A stretch of 12,204 nt of DNA from Bacteroidetes bacterium CG2_30_32_10 (GTDB taxonomy: Bacteria > Bacteroidota > Bacteroidia > Bacteroidales > CG2-30-32-10), in contig MNXO01000043.1 of the NCBI GenBank assembly GCA_001872995.1, positions 1-12,204 of the forward strand, given 5' to 3'. Below are positions 7,204 to 12,204 of the stretch, in pieces (the first letter of the stretch is position 1; every line of letters begins with the position of its first letter). The notes beneath the pieces are model-generated. The model ran no database searches. It saw only the letters and a list, made by a program, of their open reading frames with translations, and was not told the origin of the DNA. Position numbers and translations under genes: made by a program.

Positions 7204-7463
7204 CAAAAAAATCTTAATTAACAGTTTATTTACAATATTTCCTTAATTTTACCGAATTGTCATAAGAGAAAGGAAGATGTTAATGCTAAACGAGGGGATG
7301 AGTTTCGTTGCTAATATGCTAATTTATAGGTTAAACAAGTGAACGGGTTGACAGTTGAGTGAGGATTTATTGAGAAGAAGGATTATGAACAAATAATTTG
7401 AAAGGGTGGTAATTTGAAAATAGAATACCACAAAGTAACCTTGTGGTTAAGCTTTTTAATATG

Positions 7464-7509
7464 ATGAGAGTCACAGGCAGGAGACTTTAAAATAAGTAGC
7501 TCATTTTTT
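7464..7509 (+). terminator. Terminator-like hairpin with T-run just before the valS promoter
   Basis: ATGAG (7464-7468) pairs with CTCAT (7500-7504), and the adjoining AGTC (7469-7472) pairs with GACT (7483-7486). A 14-nt bulge lies on the right arm. The stem ends in a run of six T (7504-7509). It would stop plus-strand transcripts from within the intergenic region before they reach valS. The bulge makes it weaker than a textbook terminator. Confidence 0.3.
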
Positions 7510-7514
7510 CAAAA

Positions 7515-7542
7515 TTGGAATAGTGTTTTTTTTCTAACTTTG
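7515..7542 (+). promoter_or_regulatory. Promoter of the valS-panB-rluA operon (-33 TTG, -7 TAACTTTG)
   Basis: TAACTTTG (7535-7542) matches TAnnTTTG exactly. TTG (7515-7517) lies 17 nt upstream, with a T-rich spacer. The valS ATG is 37 nt after the -7 box, giving a leader of about 30 nt. No second perfect TAnnTTTG on the plus strand was noticed elsewhere in the intergenic region. Confidence 0.55.
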
Positions 7543-7579
7543 TAGTTTTCTCAAAAATCAAAAACAGCAGAACGATAAA

Positions 7580-10210
7580 ATGGAAATTTCAAAACAATAT
7601 TCTCCCATTCAAATTGAGGATAAATGGTATGCCTTTTGGTTGGCAAATGGCTTTTTCAAATCAACACCCGACGAACGCGAACCTTACACGATTGTAATTC
7701 CTCCACCCAATGTTACAGGAGTATTACACATGGGGCACATGCTAAATAACACCATTCAAGATGTGCTGATTCGCCGAGCCAGAATGTTGGGAAAAAACGC
7801 TTGTTGGTTACCCGGAACCGACCATGCTTCTATTGCTACCGAAGCAAAGGTGGTTAATAAATTGAAACAAGAAGGGATTAAAAAAACTGATATTTCGAGA
7901 GAAGAATTTGTGAAACATGCTTGGGAATGGACCCATAAACATGGGGGTATCATACTCGAACAGTTAAAAAAACTTGGAGCCTCTTGCGATTGGGACCGTA
8001 CTAAATTTACAATGGATGCCGATTTGTCAGAATCGGTAATTGATGTTTTTATTGACCTTTTCAATAAAGGCTTAATATATCGTGGCGTTAGAATGGTAAA
8101 TTGGGACCCAAAGGCTTTAACCGCCTTATCTGATGAAGAAGTTATTTATAAAGAAGTGAATTCAAAACTTTATTATATTAAATACCAGATAGAAGGTACC
8201 ACTGACCAATGGATTAGCATTGCAACCACCCGTCCCGAAACCATACTTGGCGATACTGCCGTTTGTGTTCATCCCGATGACGAACGATATGCTCATTTAA
8301 AAGGCAAAATGGCAATAGTTCCTTTAATCAATCGCGCTGTTCCTGTTATTTTTGATGCGTATGTGGAAAAAGAATTTGGAACCGGTGCATTAAAAGTTAC
8401 CCCTGCTCACGACATCAACGATTATAACCTCGGCATTAAACATCATCTTAAATCTATTGATATTTTTAATGACAATGGAACCCTGAACGAAAAAGCACAA
8501 CTTTATATCAATGAAGATCGTTTTGAGGTGCGTAAAAAAATCTCTAAAGAGCTAACAGAAAAAGGATTTCTCTATAAAACCGAAGACATAATCAACAAAG
8601 TAGGCTTTTCTGAAAGAACTGATGCGGTAATAGAACCCAAATTATCTATGCAATGGTTTTGCAAAATGACTGAAATGGCAAAACCTGCACTCGAAGTGGT
8701 AATGAACGATACCATTAAATTTCATCCCGCTAAATTTAAAAACACTTATCGTCATTGGTTAGAAGATGTAAAAGATTGGTGCATTTCTCGTCAATTATGG
8801 TGGGGTCATCAAATACCTGCTTATTATCTTCCAAATGGAGACTTTGTTATTGCCAAAACATTAGAAGAAGCTTATCAAAAAGCATTAAAAACAGATGCTA
8901 CTTTGAAAGTAGGGGATTTAAAACAAGAAGAAGATGTGCTCGATACCTGGTTTTCTTCATGGTTGTGGCCCATTTCTGTTTTCGATGGCATCAGAAATCC
9001 AGATAATAAAGATATTAAATACTACTATCCAACCAACGATTTGATTACTGCACCAGATATTCTATTCTTCTGGGTAGCAAGAATGATTATGGCTGGCTTA
9101 GAATACCACAAACAAGTTCCTTTCACCAATGTTTACCTCACAGGAATGGTTCGCGACAAACAAGGTAGAAAAATGTCGAAGCAATTGGGCAACTCTCCAG
9201 ACCCTATTGAATTGATGAAAATATTTGGAGCAGATGGTGTTCGCTTTGGAATGTTGTGCAGCTCTCCAGCCGGAAACGATTTGTTGTTTGATGAAAGTTA
9301 CTGCGAACAAGGACGAAACTTTAATAATAAAATTTGGAATGTATTTCGATTAGTTAAAGGATGGGAAATAAGTAACGCCATTACACAACCGCAATATGCC
9401 CAAGTATCTATAGAATGGTTTGATGCTATTTTCAATAAAACATTAGAAACCATCAACGACCATTTCAACAAATTCCGTATTTCCGAAGCCTTGATGGCGG
9501 TGTATAAATTAATTTGGGATGATTTTTGTTCCTGGTTTCTCGAAATGATTAAACCTGCTTATTTACAACCCATTGACAAAGCTACTTATGACCAAACCAT
9601 CGCCTTTTTAGAAAAATTGCTTAAGGTGTTGCATCCATTTATGCCATTTATTACCGAAGAAATTTGGCATTTAATTGAAGAACGTAAGCAAAACGAGAGC
9701 ATCATGATTACTCGTTTACCACAAGTGGAAAAATATAACGAAAAGGTAATTGCCTCCTTTGATTATGTAAAAGAAGTGATTATGGCTTTGCGTAATTTTA
9801 GAAAAGAAAAAAATATCCCCAACAAAGAACAAATAGCTGTTATTATTAAAAAGAACAACAACGAACAAGCCAATGTTACTTACGATAATTTGGTGGTCAA
9901 ACTTTGTAATTTAAAAAGTCTTTCTTATTCGGAAAGCAAAGTGGAGGGGGCTTTTACATTTATTGTAAACACTACCGAGTTTTACATTCCGCTCGAGGAA
10001 AATATTGACAAAGAAGCAGAAATTATTAAATTAAAACAGGAATTAGCTTATAACAAAGGCTTTTTAGAATCAGTAATCAAAAAACTTTCAAACGAAAGAT
10101 TTGTAAACAATGCACCTCCCAATGTATTGCAAATGGAAAGAAAAAAACAAATGGATGCAGAAGCAAAAATCTCTGTAATTGAAGCTCAATTAAGCAATTT
10201 GTTAAAATAA
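7580..10210 (+). CDS. valS: Valine--tRNA ligase
   Basis: This class I aminoacyl-tRNA synthetase charges tRNA-Val in the cytoplasm and removes misattached threonine. The 876 residues are within the family range, shorter than the 951 of E. coli. Seen: the N-terminal PPPNVTGVLHMGH (41-53) with the HIGH-type motif HMGH (50-53); PGTDHASIATE, the usual ValRS sequence after it; the CP1 editing domain beginning around 195, with TTRPET (216-221) and HPDDERY; the second half of the Rossmann fold, with DVLDTWFSS; and KMSKQLGNSPDP starting at 531. In that last motif the fifth position of KMSKS is Q. A helical anticodon-binding domain follows (about 600-760). The end, about 806-876, is a Lys/Glu-rich coiled coil like the tRNA-binding arm of ValRS. 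It is the first gene of an operon; panB starts 16 nt after its stop. IleRS and LeuRS are excluded by the DHASIATE and TTRPETILGD sequences and the C-terminal coil. Confidence 0.98.
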   Translation: MEISKQYSPIQIEDKWYAFWLANGFFKSTPDEREPYTIVIPPPNVTGVLHMGHMLNNTIQDVLIRRARMLGKNACWLPGTDHASIATEAKVVNKLKQEGIKKTDISREEFVKHAWEWTHKHGGIILEQLKKLGASCDWDRTKFTMDADLSESVIDVFIDLFNKGLIYRGVRMVNWDPKALTALSDEEVIYKEVNSKLYYIKYQIEGTTDQWISIATTRPETILGDTAVCVHPDDERYAHLKGKMAIVPLINRAVPVIFDAYVEKEFGTGALKVTPAHDINDYNLGIKHHLKSIDIFNDNGTLNEKAQLYINEDRFEVRKKISKELTEKGFLYKTEDIINKVGFSERTDAVIEPKLSMQWFCKMTEMAKPALEVVMNDTIKFHPAKFKNTYRHWLEDVKDWCISRQLWWGHQIPAYYLPNGDFVIAKTLEEAYQKALKTDATLKVGDLKQEEDVLDTWFSSWLWPISVFDGIRNPDNKDIKYYYPTNDLITAPDILFFWVARMIMAGLEYHKQVPFTNVYLTGMVRDKQGRKMSKQLGNSPDPIELMKIFGADGVRFGMLCSSPAGNDLLFDESYCEQGRNFNNKIWNVFRLVKGWEISNAITQPQYAQVSIEWFDAIFNKTLETINDHFNKFRISEALMAVYKLIWDDFCSWFLEMIKPAYLQPIDKATYDQTIAFLEKLLKVLHPFMPFITEEIWHLIEERKQNESIMITRLPQVEKYNEKVIASFDYVKEVIMALRNFRKEKNIPNKEQIAVIIKKNNNEQANVTYDNLVVKLCNLKSLSYSESKVEGAFTFIVNTTEFYIPLEENIDKEAEIIKLKQELAYNKGFLESVIKKLSNERFVNNAPPNVLQMERKKQMDAEAKISVIEAQLSNLLK

Positions 10211-10226
10211 TCTAAAAACAGAAAAC

Positions 10227-11042
10227 ATGCCACTAAAAAAAGAGATTTCCAAAATTACCACCCACGTGCTACAAGAAATGAAGCACAAAGGCGAAAAAAT
10301 TGCCATGCTTACGGCTTACGATTATTCCATCGCCAGAATTTTGGACAATGCGAAAATAGACGTAATCCTTGTTGGTGATTCTGCTTCAAATGTCATGGCG
10401 GGTCATAAAACAACACTTCCTATTACTCTAAACGAAATGATTTATCATGCTTCGTCTGTGGTAAGAGCAGTTACAAGAGCTTTGGTGGTTGTAGATTTAC
10501 CATTTGGCACTTATCAAGGAAACTCAAAAGAAGCCTTAGTTTCGGCCATTCGTATTATGAAAGAATCGGGAGCTGATTCTGTAAAATTAGAGGGTGGTAA
10601 AGAAATATTAGAATCTGTAGATAGAATTTTAACCGCAGGAATTCCTGTAATGGGTCATCTTGGTTTGACCCCACAATCCATTCATAAATTTGGCACTTAT
10701 GCGGTGAGGGCTACCCAAAAAGAAGAAGCCGACCGATTAATCTCCGATGCTCATTTGCTCGAAAAAGCAGGTTGTTTTGCCATTGTTTTAGAAAAAATAC
10801 CTTCAAAATTAGCTGCCAAAGTGAGTAAAGAAATTAAAATTCCTACCATTGGTATTGGTGCTGGTAGTAGTGTGGATGGACAAGTGCTGGTGCTGCACGA
10901 TATGCTTGGAATTACGCAAGAGTTTTCTCCTCGCTTTTTAAGAAGATACCACAACCTCTACGAAGAAATTAAAGGCTCCGTTTCTGCTTATATTAAGGAT
11001 GTTAAATCTGTTGATTTCCCAAACGAAAGAGAACAATACTAA
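10227..11042 (+). CDS. panB: 3-methyl-2-oxobutanoate hydroxymethyltransferase (ketopantoate hydroxymethyltransferase)
   Basis: It transfers a hydroxymethyl group from methylenetetrahydrofolate to 2-oxoisovalerate, giving ketopantoate, the first step of pantothenate (and so CoA) synthesis. The 271 residues are the usual length. Seen: MLTAYDY (27-33), VGDSASNVMAGH (49-60) with the Mg ligand D51, VVVDLPFGTYQ (87-97) with D90 as second Mg ligand, SVKLEGG (118-124) with K120 and E122, PVMGHLGLTPQS (140-151), IVLEKIP (186-192) with E189 as probable catalytic base, and IGIGAG (208-213). The TIM-barrel order is complete. The gene lies 16 nt after valS and 11 nt before the pseudouridine synthase start, so it belongs to one operon. 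Its substrate 2-oxoisovalerate is also the direct precursor of valine, the substrate of ValRS. panC and panD are not in the window. Confidence 0.97.
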   Translation: MPLKKEISKITTHVLQEMKHKGEKIAMLTAYDYSIARILDNAKIDVILVGDSASNVMAGHKTTLPITLNEMIYHASSVVRAVTRALVVVDLPFGTYQGNSKEALVSAIRIMKESGADSVKLEGGKEILESVDRILTAGIPVMGHLGLTPQSIHKFGTYAVRATQKEEADRLISDAHLLEKAGCFAIVLEKIPSKLAAKVSKEIKIPTIGIGAGSSVDGQVLVLHDMLGITQEFSPRFLRRYHNLYEEIKGSVSAYIKDVKSVDFPNEREQY

Positions 11043-11053
11043 GTTTGGTTTTT

Positions 11054-11734
11054 ATGAAAAATGAAGTTCTCTTCGAAGACAATCACATTCTTGTAATCAA
11101 CAAAATGCCCTCCGACATTGTGCAAGGAGATAAAACAGGAGATGTTTGTCTCGTAGATATCGCTAAAGCATATATTAAAGAAAAGTATCACAAACCAGGC
11201 GAAGTGTTTCTTGGATTGGTTCACCGCATTGACCGTCCTGTGAGCGGTGCTGTAATTCTTGCCCGTACAAGTAAAGCCTTAAGCAGACTCAACGAAATGC
11301 TCAAAAATCATGAAATCAAAAAAACCTACTGGGCGGTAGTGAAAAACAAACCTCCTCAAGAAAAAGGACATCTTGTAAATTATCTGATTAAAAACGAGCA
11401 AAAGAATAAATCTTTTGTTGTAGAACCAACACAAAAAGGTGCTTTAAAAGCAGAACTGAATTATACACAAATTGCCCAAAGTGATAACTATTATCTTTTG
11501 GAAGTGGAACTCATAACAGGGCGACACCATCAAATAAGAGCACAACTTGCAAAAATGGGTTGTCCCATTAAAGGCGATATAAAATATGGTTTCGATAGAA
11601 CCAATAAAGATGCCTCTATCCATTTGCATTCAAGAAAGATAGAAATGATGCATCCTGTAAAAAAAGAACCTTTATGCATTATTGCTCCCACCCCCAATGA
11701 CCCTATTTGGAATTACTTCCAAAAAACAGTTTGA
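11054..11734 (+). CDS. RluA-family RNA pseudouridine synthase (no S4 domain)
   Basis: It should isomerise specific uridines of rRNA or tRNA to pseudouridine. The 226 residues form one catalytic domain without the N-terminal S4 domain of RluC/RluD, so it resembles the shorter RluA/TruC-like members. Seen: VLFEDNHILVINKMPS (5-20), GLVHRIDRPVSG (54-65) with catalytic D60, KTYWAVV (90-96) with the conserved Tyr, and the substrate-binding VELITGRHHQIRAQL (151-165). HLHSRKIEMMHPV (190-202) closes the fold. I chose the ATG at 11054. A TTG at 11045 would add three residues, but ATG gives the natural RluA start (KNEVLFEDN) and leaves 11 nt after panB. The third gene of the operon, its exact RNA target cannot be read from sequence, so I give no symbol. 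Confidence 0.93.
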   Translation: MKNEVLFEDNHILVINKMPSDIVQGDKTGDVCLVDIAKAYIKEKYHKPGEVFLGLVHRIDRPVSGAVILARTSKALSRLNEMLKNHEIKKTYWAVVKNKPPQEKGHLVNYLIKNEQKNKSFVVEPTQKGALKAELNYTQIAQSDNYYLLEVELITGRHHQIRAQLAKMGCPIKGDIKYGFDRTNKDASIHLHSRKIEMMHPVKKEPLCIIAPTPNDPIWNYFQKTV

Positions 11735-11945
11735 TAACGAGTTGCATTCAAAAACGCATTAAAAAAATAATTCCATAGATTTCTCTTTTTTACTTTTTTT
11801 AATTTAACAATCATTGAATTAAGAAGTTGTTTAAAAATAAGAATAAAGGAGAAATGAACAAAAGTCTGTTAATAAAAAAACAAAGGCTACCGGCAAAAGC
11901 CCAATGATATTTATTCACTTTGTGTTTCACCAAAAACATAAAACT
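11735..11945. other. AT-rich non-coding stretch, probably including the upstream end of the transposase remnant
   Basis: After the pseudouridine synthase stop I see no clear terminator: there are only T- and A-rich runs and a repeated GCATT (11753, 11767). From about 11821 (AAGAAGTTGTTTAAAAATAA) to the transposase ATG at 11946 the sequence could be the terminal repeat and leader of an IS5-type element. No partner inverted repeat was found to prove it. The short frames inside it are not convincing genes. Confidence 0.35.
11874..11901 (-). terminator. Possible minus-strand terminator in the transposase leader
   Basis: On the minus strand GGCT (11898-11901) can pair with AGCC (11885-11888) around a 9-nt loop, followed by TTTG and seven T. 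This could end transcripts entering from the minus-strand frame at 11989-12138. The stem has only four pairs, so the call is weak. Confidence 0.25.
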
Positions 11946-12050
11946 ATGAAACAATATCAAATAGATTTGTCCGATAACCAATGGCAAGTTATACAAAATA
12001 TTTTAGATGACACAAGAAAAAGTACAGATTTTCATTCTGTTCTGGTTTGA
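11946..12050 (+). pseudogene. N-terminal fragment of an IS5-type transposase
   Basis: An ATG opens a 34-residue frame. Its first 25 residues (MKQYQIDLSDNQWQVIQNIL, then DDTRK) look like the start of the short first domain of IS5-family transposases common in Bacteroidota, where (D)LSDNQW(Q) is the recognisable signature. A full protein would continue with a further Arg/Lys-His-Ser-Leu stretch and a DDE domain. Here the resemblance ends after residue 25 (about position 12020), and a TGA follows at 12048-12050. No catalytic domain occurs anywhere in the window. The element is therefore a dead remnant, cut by deletion or rearrangement. The family is named from memory of the N-terminal pattern, so the group within IS5 is not assigned. 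Confidence 0.6.
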
Positions 12051-12138
12051 AATAAAAAGAATATGGGGTTACTAACTTTTTCACTGCATCATATTTATAA
12101 TGTGCTTTAAACAAAATAAAACTCCCATATCCATCCAC
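11989..12138 (-). pseudogene. Unidentified minus-strand ORF, possibly the 5' part of a gene cut by the transposase junction
   Basis: A GTG at 12136-12138 opens a 49-residue frame whose first ~39 residues look protein-like: VDGYGSFILFKAHYKYDAVK, then KLVTPYSFYFKPEQNENL. The last ten residues lie over the transposase coding sequence on the other strand and are probably not original. A promoter-like pair of boxes stands directly upstream (12152-12181), leaving almost no leader. An ATG two nt upstream (12138-12140) opens a different frame of only 19 codons. I do not recognise a family. It may be a truncated gene, or a chance open frame in AT-rich DNA. Confidence 0.3.
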
Positions 12139-12151
12139 ATAAACTAAAATA

Positions 12152-12181
12152 CAAAATTAGAATTATATGGATTTTTTTCAA
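12152..12181 (-). promoter_or_regulatory. Promoter-like boxes facing left (-33 TTG, -7 TAATTTTG, 19-nt spacer)
   Basis: On the minus strand TTG (12179-12181) precedes TAATTTTG (12152-12159) by 19 nt, the same spacing as at lpdA. Transcription would start near 12145, only a few nt before the ATG/GTG at 12138-12140. This supports a former gene on the minus strand here. Confidence 0.45.
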
Positions 12182-12204
12182 TGCAAACATACGAGTAAAC
12201 AAAA

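Larger units (their letters stand above)
7177..7579. other. Divergent intergenic region with several possible RNA hairpins
   Basis: These 403 nt separate the minus-strand block from valS. Promoters sit at both edges (7196-7203 minus, 7515-7542 plus). Between them I see no convincing gene. Possible plus-strand stems are AACGA/TCGTT (7289-7293 with 7305-7309), GTGGTA/TACCAC (7406-7411 with 7426-7431), ACCACAA/TTGTGGT (7427-7433 with 7441-7447), and a two-part stem at 7464-7504 followed by six T. The middle two share bases and cannot both form. A short near-tandem GCTAATAT/GCTAATTT lies around 7310-7325. The region could hold a small RNA or a leader, or may be only AT-rich spacer. Confidence 0.4.

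Noticed and set aside
7277..7342. 21-codon ORF (MLMLNEGMSFVANMLIYRLN...) with AAAGGA upstream as a possible leader peptide for valS
   Set aside because: The spacing to AAAGGA is short, Val codons are not enriched (one only), no promoter precedes it, and it lies well upstream of the valS promoter.
11045..11053. TTG at 11045 as start of the pseudouridine synthase
   Set aside because: The ATG nine nt later gives the usual N-terminus and a normal gap after panB.
11854..11907. 17-codon ORF with AAAGGAG upstream
   Set aside because: Only two nt separate AAAGGAG from the ATG, too close for good initiation, and it lies in the probable transposase leader.
11811..11996. 61-codon minus-strand ORF, hydrophobic
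   Set aside because: It overlaps the transposase start and its leader on the other strand. Phe/Leu-rich text is what the complement of A-rich DNA gives, and no promoter or start signal precedes it.
11828..12114. TTGTTTAAA (11828-11836) and TTTAAACAA (12106-12114) as terminal repeats of a miniature element
   Set aside because: Only nine AT-rich bases match and the flanks do not extend the pairing. The right copy lies within the protein-like minus-strand frame. Chance is likely.
1..12204. CRISPR arrays, tRNA or rRNA genes, toxin-antitoxin or defence genes
   Set aside because: No regularly spaced repeats, no tRNA-like CCA-ended cloverleaf, no rRNA sequence and no recognised defence domain were seen while reading both strands.

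Overview
The window is a stretch of AT-rich bacterial chromosome that most likely comes from a member of the Bacteroidota. The main evidence is promoters: several genes are preceded by an 8-mer fitting the Bacteroidota -7 element TAnnTTTG, some with a TTG/TTTG -33 box 17-19 nt further upstream. Most starts also lack a Shine-Dalgarno sequence. The heptose kinase stands alone instead of being fused as in enterobacterial HldE. I cannot place the organism below phylum.

The left part (1-7176) is entirely on the minus strand. In transcription order from 7176 it holds: a secreted, extremely basic small protein; a secreted protein split by a single-base frameshift; a two-helix membrane protein; a heptose-7-phosphate kinase (rfaE1/hldE1 type) 13 nt behind it; dihydrolipoyl dehydrogenase (lpdA); an arabinose-5-phosphate isomerase with SIS and CBS domains (kdsD/kpsF); 1-deoxyxylulose-5-phosphate synthase (dxs); and the first 13 codons of another gene leaving the window. 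The kinase and the isomerase supply the two typical LPS inner-core sugars, heptose and Kdo. dxs starts the MEP isoprenoid pathway. lpdA is the E3 subunit of 2-oxoacid dehydrogenases.

Positions 7177-7579 are a divergent, non-coding region with promoters at both ends and several possible RNA hairpins, two of which are mutually exclusive. The plus-strand operon valS-panB-rluA-type pseudouridine synthase (7580-11734) follows with gaps of 16 and 11 nt. ValRS consumes valine, and PanB consumes 2-oxoisovalerate, the immediate precursor of valine.

The right end (11735-12204) is decayed accessory DNA. It holds the first ~25 residues of an IS5-type transposase on the plus strand, abutting a minus-strand ORF that has its own promoter-like sequence.

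Most of the window is housekeeping sequence. I found no convincing new defence or mobile system. The best leads are the frameshifted secreted gene, the basic secreted protein, the structured DNA in front of valS, and the transposase junction.
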